Positions 45,828 to 54,976 are shown, counted from the stretch's first letter. The stretch is DNA of 64,000 nt from Temperatibacter sp965603205 (GCA_965603205.1 CBFDCC010000003.1:62001-126000), one strand, 5' to 3'. A program made the numbers and translations. The notes: generated by a model from the sequence alone, not told the origin.

Positions 45828-48800
45828 TTATTCAGGCTGCCAATCTGGTATCCGACCCGGCGTTGCGGGAGCACCCGCCTCACCCATCTCAGCCTCAAAG
45901 GCATCCATATCAGCTGACACTGCTTTAAGCGCCTTTAGAGCCCCCGTGAATTCAGCCGCCGCTATGTCATAAGACTTATGGAACATACCGCCCACTGGTG
46001 CTGTGCTACCCCAATGTCCGAACATAATGTTATTTACACGACCCCTGATAGACATTGGCGTTGGTTCCGCCCGTCTTGCAACAGTGCGATCACCATGTAA
46101 TGCGGTATTGACGTCAACTAATGCAGCCTTAATATCCCGTAGGCGTTGCTCTTGAGCTTCTGTAGCACCCGATGTGCGCAACATAGCGACGTTCATATGT
46201 TTAATACGGTTACTGATATCACTGCTAACCTTGCCAGCACCTATCACCGCGCGCTGTAAATCACTTGTCTTATTTTGGAAAGCAAGCGTTACCTGATAAT
46301 CAGTGGCTTCGCTCTCTGGGCTAAGATTAAGCGGTTTAACGGTAAAGCTCTCAGCCTCACCCACAGTCTGCAACTTACCCTTAACCCTCATAGCCATAGA
46401 AACACTATAAGTACCTGGCACAGCTAACGAACCAATAGGTTCACTTTCCCACGGCATACGCTCTCGCTTAGACAAGCTAACAGCATCAGGTGCATCATAA
46501 CGCAAGTCCCACGCTACTCTATGTAACCCCTTGCCTGTTTTGCCCTTGATCTTACGCACAGTTTTGCCCGCACTATCCTTAACGGTAAAGATCACACTTG
46601 GTGCCTCTTCATTATCCTCAGCACGTAATGTATCAAAACTTGGGTATGGTGTATCACCACCTTCTTTAGCAATAGCCGCCTCTGACTTTAAACGTTTATC
46701 GCGCTCTGTGGTTAAGCTATCCTTTAGGTGATAGGTAAATACGGCACCATACGCTGGATTATCAGCAGAGAATAGCTGATCCCCTAATGACCCCTTACGG
46801 GTTCCGCCCCACAGTGACCCCTCGATATACTGCCAAGCATCTTTCACGGGGAATAAAGTAGCATCAGACTTTGCCACATCAGTTGCCGCCGTACGCAGTG
46901 GTGAATAATCATCAAGAATATAAATACCGCGACCAAAGGTGCCGATAACAAGATCACTTTCACGGCGCTGAATTTCCAGATCACGTACGGCAATGGTTGG
47001 GAAACCTGCTTTCACCTGATGCCAGTCTTTACCACCATTTTGGCTAAAGAATAGACCATATTCCGTGCCTGCAAACAGCAGATTTGGGTCTTTATGGTCT
47101 TCGGCAATTGTATGCACGGTGCCACGCGCTGGCAGATTAGTTTTTAAGAGTTTCCATGTCTTGCCCTTATCTGCTGTCTTAACGATATAAGGCTTCTCGT
47201 CCCCGCGTTTGTGATTATCAATCACCGCGTACGCCACATTCTCGTCATGCACTGAGGCAATAACATCCTCAATCAGCGACATATCAGGCACGCCCTTAAA
47301 CTTCTCAGTCTTGCGCCAGTTCTTGCCGCCATCTTCAGTCACTTGGATCAGGCCATCATCAGTACCAATATAGATCAAGCCTTCTACAATAGGGCTTTCG
47401 CTTAGGCCAATGATGCTACCATATTTTGAGGTAGATACGTTTTTAGCAATAGAATCCACAGACCAAACACGGTCCATGACCTTTAGCTTATTACGGTCAA
47501 GTTGACGCGTTAAATCAGGGCTGACAACACGCCAGTTATCACCGCGATCATCAGATACGAATAATTTTTCAGCTGCATAGTAAATCCGTGTGGATTTGTG
47601 CGGGCTGATAATAATCGGTGTATTCCAATTCCATTTATATTGATTTTCACCAGATTCAGGATGCGGCGCAATGTAAATAGCCTCTTGGTTGCGCCAGTCA
47701 TAGCGCGCTAGTCCTCCATATTGATACTGTGTATAAACGATATTATGGTCCGTTGGATCAGATACCGCCTTATAACCATCACCACCTAGGATAATACGCC
47801 AATCATTATTGGTAATGCCGTGTACCATGCTGGTGCGCGACGGTGCACATAATGAATTATTATCCTGCGTACCACCGCAAACATTATAAAATGGCAGTTT
47901 ATTATCAGGGGTTATGCGGTAAAATTGCGTGATAGGTAAATTATTGATATGACGCCATTTTTTACCCGCATCATAGGATTCATAGATGCCACCGTCACCG
48001 CCGATAAAGATATGATCTGTATTTTTAGGGTCAATCCAAACGGCGTGATCATCCACATGACGGCTCTTGAAATCTAATGATTTCCACGTACGGCCACCAT
48101 CCTTGGATACCTTTGTGAATGTATCTGTTGAATATAGCTTATTCGGGTCTTTAGGATCGACAAACAGCTCGTTATAATATTGTGGACTAGTTGTCATATG
48201 GGATGAACGCTTTGACCATGTTAGGCCAAAATCATCTGTGGCATAAACGCCCTGCCCTTTTTTATTAGCTTCAATAATCGCGTAAACCACATTAGGGGCG
48301 CTAGCTGATTGCGCCAGACCAATACGGCCTAAATCACCCGATGGCAGACCAGCCTTAATCTCTGTCCATGTCTTGCCGCCATCTGTGGTGCGGTGGATAC
48401 CACTACCGGGGCCACCGTTTATAAGCGTCCATACGTGGCGGCGGCGCTGATAGCTGCTCGCGACCATATTATTGGGATTAGCAGGATCAACGGCAAATTC
48501 ATTGATGCCTGTATGTTTGTCTATTGTTAATATCGCAGTCCACGTAGCACCGCCATCAGTGGTCTCATACAAGCCGCGATCACCGCCGCTAGACCACAGT
48601 GGCCCCTGTGACGCGACGCGTACATGATTGATATTATCAGGATTAATCCAAATCTTACTAATGTGGCCAGACTCTTTCAGGCCCATATTTTTCCATGATT
48701 TTCCGCCATCAATAGACTTGTATACACCGTCACCGTTAGAGGCTGAGCGCTGAGAGTTATTTTCACCCGTACCAACCCACAGCGTATTAACGTCGCTTGG

Positions 48801-49148
48801 TGCCATCTCGACAACGCCTGTGGCATATGAAGCCTCGTCATCAAAGATAGGTGTCCATGAAATACCGTTATTCACCGTTTTCCATACACCGCCCGCTGAT
48901 GTAGCTACATAGTAAATATTGCTCTTAGTCGGATGGAAGGCAAAATCAGAAATACGACCAGAGGGGTGACCAGGGCCAATCATGCGGGGTTTTAAATTTG
49001 CAAAAGGATTAGATGCCTTGTCGGCGGCAAAAACTTTAGAACTGAGGCCTTCAATTGGTAGGATATCAACCGTAGTGAAACCGACAAGTGCCGAAAGTGC
49101 TGTTCCCATCATTGCAACGCGGGCAGTACGCAAAAATTTAGATCTCAT
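45828..49148 (-). CDS. Large exported sortilin/VPS10-like BNR-repeat protein
   Basis: A 1106-residue protein with a signal peptide, then two beta-propeller-like halves (about 45-430 and 450-760) packed with Asp-box repeats of the S-x-D-x-G-x-x-W type, for example SIDGGKSWKNMG, TTDGGATWTAI, TTDGGKTWTEI, SKDGGRTWKSL and TEDGGKNWRK. The C-terminal third holds a beta-domain and helices. These proteins are often labelled glycosyl hydrolase or VPS10 domain. No sialidase catalytic residues are evident, so binding rather than hydrolysis is plausible. GAGGGGAC precedes the ATG. It is convergent with the M1 peptidase operon and monocistronic. Confidence 0.88.
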   Translation of the reverse strand: MRSKFLRTARVAMMGTALSALVGFTTVDILPIEGLSSKVFAADKASNPFANLKPRMIGPGHPSGRISDFAFHPTKSNIYYVATSAGGVWKTVNNGISWTPIFDDEASYATGVVEMAPSDVNTLWVGTGENNSQRSASNGDGVYKSIDGGKSWKNMGLKESGHISKIWINPDNINHVRVASQGPLWSSGGDRGLYETTDGGATWTAILTIDKHTGINEFAVDPANPNNMVASSYQRRRHVWTLINGGPGSGIHRTTDGGKTWTEIKAGLPSGDLGRIGLAQSASAPNVVYAIIEANKKGQGVYATDDFGLTWSKRSSHMTTSPQYYNELFVDPKDPNKLYSTDTFTKVSKDGGRTWKSLDFKSRHVDDHAVWIDPKNTDHIFIGGDGGIYESYDAGKKWRHINNLPITQFYRITPDNKLPFYNVCGGTQDNNSLCAPSRTSMVHGITNNDWRIILGGDGYKAVSDPTDHNIVYTQYQYGGLARYDWRNQEAIYIAPHPESGENQYKWNWNTPIIISPHKSTRIYYAAEKLFVSDDRGDNWRVVSPDLTRQLDRNKLKVMDRVWSVDSIAKNVSTSKYGSIIGLSESPIVEGLIYIGTDDGLIQVTEDGGKNWRKTEKFKGVPDMSLIEDVIASVHDENVAYAVIDNHKRGDEKPYIVKTADKGKTWKLLKTNLPARGTVHTIAEDHKDPNLLFAGTEYGLFFSQNGGKDWHQVKAGFPTIAVRDLEIQRRESDLVIGTFGRGIYILDDYSPLRTAATDVAKSDATLFPVKDAWQYIEGSLWGGTRKGSLGDQLFSADNPAYGAVFTYHLKDSLTTERDKRLKSEAAIAKEGGDTPYPSFDTLRAEDNEEAPSVIFTVKDSAGKTVRKIKGKTGKGLHRVAWDLRYDAPDAVSLSKRERMPWESEPIGSLAVPGTYSVSMAMRVKGKLQTVGEAESFTVKPLNLSPESEATDYQVTLAFQNKTSDLQRAVIGAGKVSSDISNRIKHMNVAMLRTSGATEAQEQRLRDIKAALVDVNTALHGDRTVARRAEPTPMSIRGRVNNIMFGHWGSTAPVGGMFHKSYDIAAAEFTGALKALKAVSADMDAFEAEMGEAGAPATPGRIPDWQPE

Positions 49149-49360
49149 ATTAAGTCCCCTCAGGATTTATTTATATATATGAGAAAACGCTAACACCCGA
49201 TATTAGGCATGTAAAGTTACATATGAAATCTACGGTGCATTATCCTACCTTTTATGAGGTAGTTTTATGATCACATATTGACGCCACACCTTTTATAGAC
49301 GACATTAGCGCCCATGTAATAAAGCATAGTAATATCTGCCCATAGTGATAGGAAAAAACC

Positions 49361-50791
49361 ATGAAAAATAGCTTAAATTTTTATATTAACGGTGAATGGG
49401 TAGCCCCACACGTCGAGAATACACTAGATGTTATTAACCCTGCGACTGAAAAGCCTATGGGCCAAATCAGCCTAGGCAGCGTAGCAGACGTTGATAGCGC
49501 TGTTGCAGCCGCCAAAGAAGCCTTTAAAAGCTTTAGCCAGACCACACGCGAAGAGCGCATCGGCTATTTAGAGAAAATCCTTAAGGGCTATAAAGAGCGT
49601 TGGGCTGAATTTTCACAGGCTATCTCTGAGGAAATGGGCGCACCGATCAGCTTTGCCACCAGTTCACAAACGGGATCAGGCTATGAGCATTTCAAGGATG
49701 TTCTAGAAGCACTGAAAAGCTATGAATTTGAGACCAAGCTGGGCAACACACAAATCAGGCATGAGCCTATTGGTGTTTGCGGTCTAATCACACCGTGGAA
49801 CTGGCCAATGAACCAAGTGGCTAACAAGGTTGCGCCTGCAATCGCTTGTGGCTGTACCATGGTATTAAAACCAAGCGAGATTGCGCCGTATGACGCGATG
49901 ATCCTTGCTGAGATTATTCATGACGCTGGCGTGCCAAAGGGTGTGTTTAACCTAGTCAACGGCATGGGCCCAGACGTTGGCGAAGCCATGTCCGCCCACA
50001 AAGACATCGACATGATGTCCTTCACTGGCTCCACCCGCGCAGGTATCGCAGTGGCACAAGCCTCAGCAGTGACTGTTAAGCGCGTCGCACAGGAACTAGG
50101 CGGCAAGTCACCAAATATCATCCTAGACGATGCAAACCTAGAAGAAGCCATCACACGCGATGTTTTTGTGATGATGAGCAACACAGGCCAGTCATGTAAT
50201 GCACCTAGCCGTATGCTGGTACCAGCAAGCAAGCTAAAGGAAGTTGAAGCCATCGCGTTAAAGGCCGTAGCCAAGATACGCATTGGTAAGCCTGCTGATG
50301 AAGCAACGACAATGGGCCCTGTGATATCAGAGCTACAATACAATAAAATCCAAGGCCTGATTAACAAAGGCATCGACGAAGGCTGTGAGGTCCTCGTCGG
50401 CGGCCCCGGCAAGCCAGAAGGTTTCGAGACTGGTTATTATGTTAAGCCAACAATTTTCACGGGCGTGACGAATGATAAAACCATTGCTGTGGAAGAGATT
50501 TTTGGCCCTGTATTCGCCATCATGACCTATGACACATTGGACGAAGCCATTGATATCGCTAATGACACAGAGTACGGCCTATCGGCTTATCTGTCGTCAA
50601 CCAATCTGGACCGCGCTAATGAAGTAGCAAACAAACTCCGCGCTGGTAACATCCACATCAACGGTCAATGGGGTACAGAGCCAACACCATTTGGCGGCTA
50701 CAAGCAATCAGGCAACGGCCGCGAAGGCGGTGTATTTGGTTTCGCTGATTTCCTAGAGATCAAAGCCGTGATGGGCCATTACGACGAATAA
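49361..50791 (+). CDS. NAD(P)-dependent aldehyde dehydrogenase
   Basis: A 476-residue ALDH superfamily enzyme that oxidises an aldehyde to the acid. The catalytic Cys279 is in NTGQSCNAPSRM and the general base Glu245 in RVAQELGGKSPN. The nucleotide loop is MSFTGSTRAG, and PWNWPMNQ and EEIFGPVF are family blocks. AGGAAAA precedes the ATG. It is monocistronic, with a terminator just after the stop. The cytosolic substrate cannot be named. Confidence 0.95.
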   Translation: MKNSLNFYINGEWVAPHVENTLDVINPATEKPMGQISLGSVADVDSAVAAAKEAFKSFSQTTREERIGYLEKILKGYKERWAEFSQAISEEMGAPISFATSSQTGSGYEHFKDVLEALKSYEFETKLGNTQIRHEPIGVCGLITPWNWPMNQVANKVAPAIACGCTMVLKPSEIAPYDAMILAEIIHDAGVPKGVFNLVNGMGPDVGEAMSAHKDIDMMSFTGSTRAGIAVAQASAVTVKRVAQELGGKSPNIILDDANLEEAITRDVFVMMSNTGQSCNAPSRMLVPASKLKEVEAIALKAVAKIRIGKPADEATTMGPVISELQYNKIQGLINKGIDEGCEVLVGGPGKPEGFETGYYVKPTIFTGVTNDKTIAVEEIFGPVFAIMTYDTLDEAIDIANDTEYGLSAYLSSTNLDRANEVANKLRAGNIHINGQWGTEPTPFGGYKQSGNGREGGVFGFADFLEIKAVMGHYDE

Positions 50792-50817
50792 TATTCTGCG
50801 TCACAAGAAATAGACAG

Positions 50818-50854
50818 ATAGGCATGAAGCATCATCGTTTCATGCCTATTTTTT
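50818..50854 (+). terminator. Rho-independent terminator after aldehyde dehydrogenase
   Basis: A perfect 11-bp stem (ATAGGCATGAA at 50818-50828, TTCATGCCTAT at 50839-50849) with a T run to 50854, 27 bp after the stop codon. Confidence 0.88.
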
Positions 50855-51088
50855 GCCCACTCTTTTCACACAGTCCCTCGCATAAGCTCGGCCTCCTACT
50901 TAGTCGGTACGGGCTTCGCCCTATATATGTCATCACTCCCATTTTATTCCGTCATCCCGTGCAGGCGTTTACGCCGAACGACACGGGATCCAGAAGAGAT
51001 CAAAGACTTTGCAAAGCAAAGACGTATCATCTTAAGGACTGGATACTGGCCTGCGCCAGTATGACGATGGGGAGGGAATGACATTACA

Positions 51089-51121
51089 CTTTTCGTCACT
51101 CCCGTGAAAACGGGAGTCTAT
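51089..51121 (+). repeat. 33-bp direct repeat, copy 1
   Basis: Identical to 51255-51287. It contains the hairpin ACTCCCGT-GAAA-ACGGGAGT. The sequence outside the 33 bp differs, so the duplicated unit is the palindrome with short flanks. Confidence 0.88.
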
Positions 51122-51254
51122 TTCACCATGATACAGATTCCCGCCTGCGCGGGAATGACGCGTGGGGGGTGGGGATGACAAAAGCCACTCGTCACTCCAG
51201 ACAGCGAGAAGCGCGGTACGATCTGGAGTCCAGAAGAAATCAACGTGCGAAACT

Positions 51255-51287
51255 CTTTTCGTCACTCCCGTGAAAACGGGAGTCTAT
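51255..51287 (+). repeat. 33-bp direct repeat, copy 2
   Basis: Second identical copy of 51089-51121, offset by 166 bp, with the same GAAA-loop hairpin. Confidence 0.88.
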
Positions 51288-51316
51288 GCCTAATCACAAA
51301 GTTCGATGTTCCAAAA

Positions 51317-51345
51317 TGGATCCCCGTGTCAAGCACGAGGATGAC
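51317..51345 (-). repeat. REP-like repeat, inverted copy of 32981-33009
   Basis: The reverse complement of this 29-bp element matches 32981-33009 base for base. It is the last palindrome of the cluster before the acyl-CoA dehydrogenase operon. Confidence 0.85.
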
Positions 51346-51420
51346 GAAGGTAGAGGCGGAAAAATCCCTAATCTCAATATTAGTATTTGACCCACCCTCT
51401 GCATGGCTATAAGGTAAAAG

Positions 51421-51435
51421 TTGAATAATATTCAA
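51421..51435. promoter_or_regulatory. Candidate operator TTGAAT-AAT-ATTCAA
   Basis: A perfect 6-bp inverted repeat with a 3-bp centre, 56 bp upstream of the first acyl-CoA dehydrogenase start. Position and symmetry suggest a regulator site; it does not resemble the TetR palindromes of the rest of the island. Confidence 0.4.
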
Positions 51436-51491
51436 AAATAGATTATATGACGGGACTACCGTTATAGTGCCTTAACTGATAAGAGTAATAC

Positions 51492-52640
51492 ATGCAGATA
51501 TCACAGTTTAAATACAAAGAGCTTCCTGAGGGTTTAGACGCCCTCCGCGCTGAGGTTCGTGCCTTCTTAAAAGAAGAAATGAGCGACCGTTCAGCGCTTG
51601 ATCGCGCCGACTCATGGATGGGTTTTGACGCAGCGTTCAGCCGCAAGCTAGGCGCAAAAGGCTGGTTAGGCCTAGCATTGCCCAAGGAATATGGCGGCGG
51701 TGAAGCCGATTTATTCACGCGTTATGTGATTATTGAGGAGCTGCTGGCCGCTGGCGCGCCTGTATCGGCGCATTGGATCGCGGACCGTCAATCGGCGCCG
51801 CTGATCTCTCGTTTTGGTACAGAAGAGCAAAAACAAAAATTCTTGCCGAGCATTTGTCGCGGCGAAACCTATTTCTGCATTGGTATGAGCGAGCCAAATT
51901 CTGGGTCAGACTTAGCGTCCGTTTTAACCCGCGCCAGACGCAAAGACGGCAAATGGGTACTCAATGGTCATAAGCTATGGACCACCAACGCCCAGCACTC
52001 GCAATATATGATTGCGATTGTCCGTACCGAAGAACAGGGCAAGAACCGTCACGCGGGCCTGTCACAGTTTATCATTGATCTTAGTCTAGACGGCATAACC
52101 ATCAATCCGATTATGGATATGAGCGGCAGCACACACTTTAACGAGGTCTTCTTTGACGATGTGGTGCTAGAGGAATGCGATCTTATCGGCAATGAGGGCG
52201 ATGGCTGGGCGCAGGTAATGGCAGAGCTAGCCTACGAGCGTAGCGGCCCAGAGCGTTATTTATCCAGTATGGCGTTAGCTTACGCGCTTATCGACGCGGT
52301 GGGGCCTAATCCTGACGCGCTTCAGCAAAAAGAAATTGGCCATTTGGCCGCAAGGTTATTCACGTTGCGTACTATGTCTATTTCGGTGACTAATGCGCTG
52401 GCGAGCGGCAAGGACCCCGTTTGGGCGGCCTCTTGCGTTAAAGACCTTGGTACGTCATTAGAACAAGAGCTGCCTAAAATTGCGCAAAGCATTATCGAGA
52501 CGTTACCGTCCATAGATGGTGGCAGCGAATACGCCCAAGTCTTATCAAAAATCAGTCAAGCAGCGCCTTCATTCTCGTTGCGCGGTGGCACACGAGAAAT
52601 CTTACGCGGCATTATATCACGCGGCATGGGAGTAGCTTAA
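51492..52640 (+). CDS. Acyl-CoA dehydrogenase, larger subunit of a pair
   Basis: A 382-residue FAD enzyme introducing an alpha-beta double bond in an acyl-CoA. Family blocks are CIGMSEPNSGSDLASVLTRA for FAD and substrate binding, NGHKLWTTNAQHS, and the C-terminal LRGGTREILRGIISRGMG. It is 2 bp from a second, shorter dehydrogenase. Such pairs form heteromers in steroid and bile-acid side-chain degradation (FadE26-27 and FadE28-29 types). Together with the crotonase downstream this is a three-gene beta-oxidation operon. The ring-like substrate is inferred, not shown. Confidence 0.92.
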   Translation: MQISQFKYKELPEGLDALRAEVRAFLKEEMSDRSALDRADSWMGFDAAFSRKLGAKGWLGLALPKEYGGGEADLFTRYVIIEELLAAGAPVSAHWIADRQSAPLISRFGTEEQKQKFLPSICRGETYFCIGMSEPNSGSDLASVLTRARRKDGKWVLNGHKLWTTNAQHSQYMIAIVRTEEQGKNRHAGLSQFIIDLSLDGITINPIMDMSGSTHFNEVFFDDVVLEECDLIGNEGDGWAQVMAELAYERSGPERYLSSMALAYALIDAVGPNPDALQQKEIGHLAARLFTLRTMSISVTNALASGKDPVWAASCVKDLGTSLEQELPKIAQSIIETLPSIDGGSEYAQVLSKISQAAPSFSLRGGTREILRGIISRGMGVA

Positions 52641-52642
52641 TC

Positions 52643-53677
52643 ATGAGACAGATGTTTGAAGATACGATCGAACGCTTTTTTGCAGAGAAAGTCTCACCTG
52701 AATTATTGTGTAAGCATGATGATGGCTCATGGGCTGCTGCCTTGTGGGACGAGGTTGAGGCATTAGGTTTTAACGCCGCCGCCGCACCAGAAGAATTAGG
52801 TGGTTTTGGCGTAACATGGGGTGATTTATTCCCAGTATTCCGCGCGCTTGGTTATCACAGCGTACCATTGCCCCTTGGCGAGACTATATTCGCCAATTGG
52901 ATATTAGGCCAACTAGGCGAAGCGGCATTAGACGGCCCCATCACCTTTAGCGCCAATAGCAATCTAACAACTGTTGATGGCCTTGTTAGCGGCACTGTTA
53001 ATGATATCCCATGGGCAAGGCATCTCACGCATTTGCTAACGATCACCAATGACGACGTGCCGAGCATTGTGGTTCTAGACATTACAAAAGCCAGCAGGTG
53101 CGATCTAAAATTCAACGTGGCAAAAGAAGCCCGTGACAATCTAACTTTTGACGCCGCTGAGCCTATAACCATCAAGGCATTACCTGATCATTTGGGCGCT
53201 GATGTGCTGTCTCTTGGCGGGGCGATGATACGCTCTGCACAGGTCGCGGGTGCGGTAAAACACGCCCTAGATTTAACGGCGACTTATACAACAGAGCGTG
53301 TTCAATTTGGCCGCCCTATTATGAAATTTCAGGCTATCCAACAGCAAATGGCTGTTATGGCAGAGCAAGCCGCCGCAATACAAATAGCCGCCGATGCTGC
53401 ATTTTGTGCGTCGAGTGAAGGCTTGTCAGATTTTGCAATTATGGCAGCCAAGGTTACGGCGGGTGACGCGATCACAGCCACAACGGCGATATCCCACGCG
53501 ACACACGGTGCCATTGGATTTACCCATGAGCATTCACTGCATTTCTCCACCCGTAGATTGTGGTCATGGTCCAATGAATTTGGATCGTCCACATATTGGG
53601 CGCAAAGCATTGGCCGCAGTATTTGCAGTCGCAAAGGCGCAGACTTGTGGCCTACCCTTGTTTCCGCTAAGCTGTAG
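52643..53677 (+). CDS. Acyl-CoA dehydrogenase, shorter partner subunit
   Basis: A 344-residue acyl-CoA-dehydrogenase-fold protein, short for the family. Blocks are AAAPEELGGFGVTWGDL near the N-terminus, YTTERVQFGRPIMKFQAIQQ with the conserved R-x-Q-F-G-x-P, and GAIGFTHEHSLHFSTRRL. It lacks the C-terminal G-G-T-x-E-I segment of its partner and the usual middle-domain S-G-S-D motif, consistent with a non-autonomous subunit of a heteromer. It starts 2 nt after the partner's stop. It is probably a structural or FAD-binding half. Confidence 0.88.
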   Translation: MRQMFEDTIERFFAEKVSPELLCKHDDGSWAAALWDEVEALGFNAAAAPEELGGFGVTWGDLFPVFRALGYHSVPLPLGETIFANWILGQLGEAALDGPITFSANSNLTTVDGLVSGTVNDIPWARHLTHLLTITNDDVPSIVVLDITKASRCDLKFNVAKEARDNLTFDAAEPITIKALPDHLGADVLSLGGAMIRSAQVAGAVKHALDLTATYTTERVQFGRPIMKFQAIQQQMAVMAEQAAAIQIAADAAFCASSEGLSDFAIMAAKVTAGDAITATTAISHATHGAIGFTHEHSLHFSTRRLWSWSNEFGSSTYWAQSIGRSICSRKGADLWPTLVSAKL

Positions 53678-53712
53678 AAAATTTATTACTATAAAGATTT
53701 AGAGAGAATATT

Positions 53713-54516
53713 ATGACTGACTTCCTGCAAACAGAACGCCGTGGATCAATTTTGATCGTACGGATGAATAGTCCAGAAACACATAATGCTCTGTCTACGT
53801 CTGATCAGTTCGACGAAATAACAGCGCTTTGTAAATCTATCGGCACTGACATGTCTATCAAGGCGATGGTCCTAACGGGCAACGGCAAATCTTTTTGTGC
53901 TGGTGGCAATGTCAAGGATATGGCAAGCCGCGAGGGCATTTTTAAGGGCACGCCTTATGATCTGCGCAACAGTTACCGCACAGGCATCCAAAAAATCCCC
54001 TTAGCGCTTTATGAAGTTGAAGTACCCGTTATTGCCGCCGTTAACGGCGCTGCCATTGGTGCGGGCCTTGATCTGGCGTGTATGTGTGATGTACGTGTCG
54101 CGTCGACAAAGGCTAAATTTGCCGAAAGCTTTGTTAAATTAGGCATTATTCCCGGTGATGGTGGCGCGTGGTTATTACAGCGTATTATTGGCCAAGCAAA
54201 GGCAACGCTGCTGTCGTTAACAGGTGAGACGATTGACGCTGCAACCGCGCTTGAATATGGCTTGGTTACAAGTGTTGTACCTGCTGAGGATGTAGTTGAC
54301 GAAGCTATTGCCATCGCCACAAAAATGGTGGCTAATCCGGGGCATGCGCTCCGCCTCACCAAACGATTGTTGCGCGAAGCACAATATTCAAAGCTGGATA
54401 GTTTACTTGAATTATCAGCCGCTTATCAGGCACTAGCTCATAATGTAGATGATCATCATGAAGCTGTTGCAGCAATGATGGAAAAACGTCCGCCTAATTA
54501 TCTAGACGAAGAATAA
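53713..54516 (+). CDS. Crotonase / enoyl-CoA hydratase-isomerase family protein
   Basis: A 267-residue crotonase. Oxyanion-hole segments are SFCAGGNVKDM and AAIGAGLDLACMCDVR. By eye, the two glutamates of classical hydratases are not conserved: Asp stands in GLDLA and Phe-Val in AESFVKLGIIPGDGG. The protein may therefore be an isomerase, hydrolase or specialised hydratase. It follows the two acyl-CoA dehydrogenases with a 35-bp gap and AGAGA before the ATG, so it is likely in the same operon. It converges with the Rieske ferredoxin gene. Confidence 0.9.
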   Translation: MTDFLQTERRGSILIVRMNSPETHNALSTSDQFDEITALCKSIGTDMSIKAMVLTGNGKSFCAGGNVKDMASREGIFKGTPYDLRNSYRTGIQKIPLALYEVEVPVIAAVNGAAIGAGLDLACMCDVRVASTKAKFAESFVKLGIIPGDGGAWLLQRIIGQAKATLLSLTGETIDAATALEYGLVTSVVPAEDVVDEAIAIATKMVANPGHALRLTKRLLREAQYSKLDSLLELSAAYQALAHNVDDHHEAVAAMMEKRPPNYLDEE

Positions 54517-54520
54517 CAGC

Positions 54521-54832
54521 CTAGAGCTTAACGGCGATCAAATTATCCGTAACGCGCACATCAAACCGCGTGATAGATTTATCTGTTAGCTTACCCTTTG
54601 TTGTGCCATCGCGCATATCAAACCGCGCACCATGCAAGGGGCAAAATAGAAAATGAGCCTTAACTTTGCCGCCTTCTAGTGGCGCGCACTGATGACTACA
54701 TATGTTTTCAACCGCGTAAACCCCTGAAGTCGTATGACTAATCAATATTGAGCGGCCACCCACATCAAAGGCTTTGTTACTATTAAGCTCAATATCATTA
54801 AGGGCTGCTACAGTTATATAATCATCACTCAT
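54521..54832 (-). CDS. Rieske [2Fe-2S] ferredoxin
   Basis: A 103-residue soluble Rieske protein. The cluster ligands are Cys45 and His47 in CSHQCAP and Cys64 and His67 in CPLHGARF. The size fits the ferredoxin component of a Rieske non-haem oxygenase, which passes electrons from a reductase to the oxygenase. The oxygenase alpha subunit at 56523-57896 is the obvious partner. No reductase gene is in the window. The ribosome site is weak. Confidence 0.92.
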   Translation of the reverse strand: MSDDYITVAALNDIELNSNKAFDVGGRSILISHTTSGVYAVENICSHQCAPLEGGKVKAHFLFCPLHGARFDMRDGTTKGKLTDKSITRFDVRVTDNLIAVKL

Positions 54833-54898
54833 CGTCTTAATTTCTTTCTCTATAATCGTTAAATCCCTTATAACTTATTTACTTAAAATATAAAATAA

Positions 54899-54918
54899 AA
54901 AACAAGCATGATTGTTTT
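54899..54918. promoter_or_regulatory. TetR-type operator, copy 1
   Basis: AAAACAAGCATGATTGTTTT, one mismatch from a perfect 20-bp palindrome, 58 bp before the CMD-protein start and in the region divergent from the Rieske ferredoxin gene. It has near-identical copies at 56352-56371 and 58761-58780. Confidence 0.8.
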
Positions 54919-54976
54919 AATAATGATATAGTGATCACCTAATATCATTCAGATTATATTTTTGGAGGGGACACCA

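Larger units (their letters stand above)
50951..51345. repeat. Cluster of short REP-like palindromic repeats in a gene-free gap
   Basis: The gap between the aldehyde dehydrogenase and acyl-CoA dehydrogenase genes (50792-51491, 700 bp) holds no convincing gene. It contains at least seven 24-41-bp hairpins: 50951-50991, 51041-51065, 51095-51118, 51136-51159, 51191-51230, 51261-51284 and 51317-51345. Most begin GTCA(C/T) or GGAT and end GTC, GATCC or ATGAC around C-rich/G-rich arms. This is the style of dispersed intergenic palindromes found in many proteobacterial genomes. They could mark mRNA ends or be non-autonomous mobile elements. Confidence 0.85.

Noticed and set aside
49918..50412. 164-codon open frame on the minus strand
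   Set aside because: It is antisense to the aldehyde dehydrogenase, which carries all catalytic residues; the opposite frame is a composition shadow.
50824..51081. Small ORF in the repeat gap (85 codons, plus strand)
   Set aside because: It is built from the terminator and palindromic repeats, with no ribosome site or domain.
50855..51491. CRISPR array
   Set aside because: The repeats are unequal palindromes with irregular spacing and differing arms; only one pair is identical, so the pattern is REP-like and not CRISPR.
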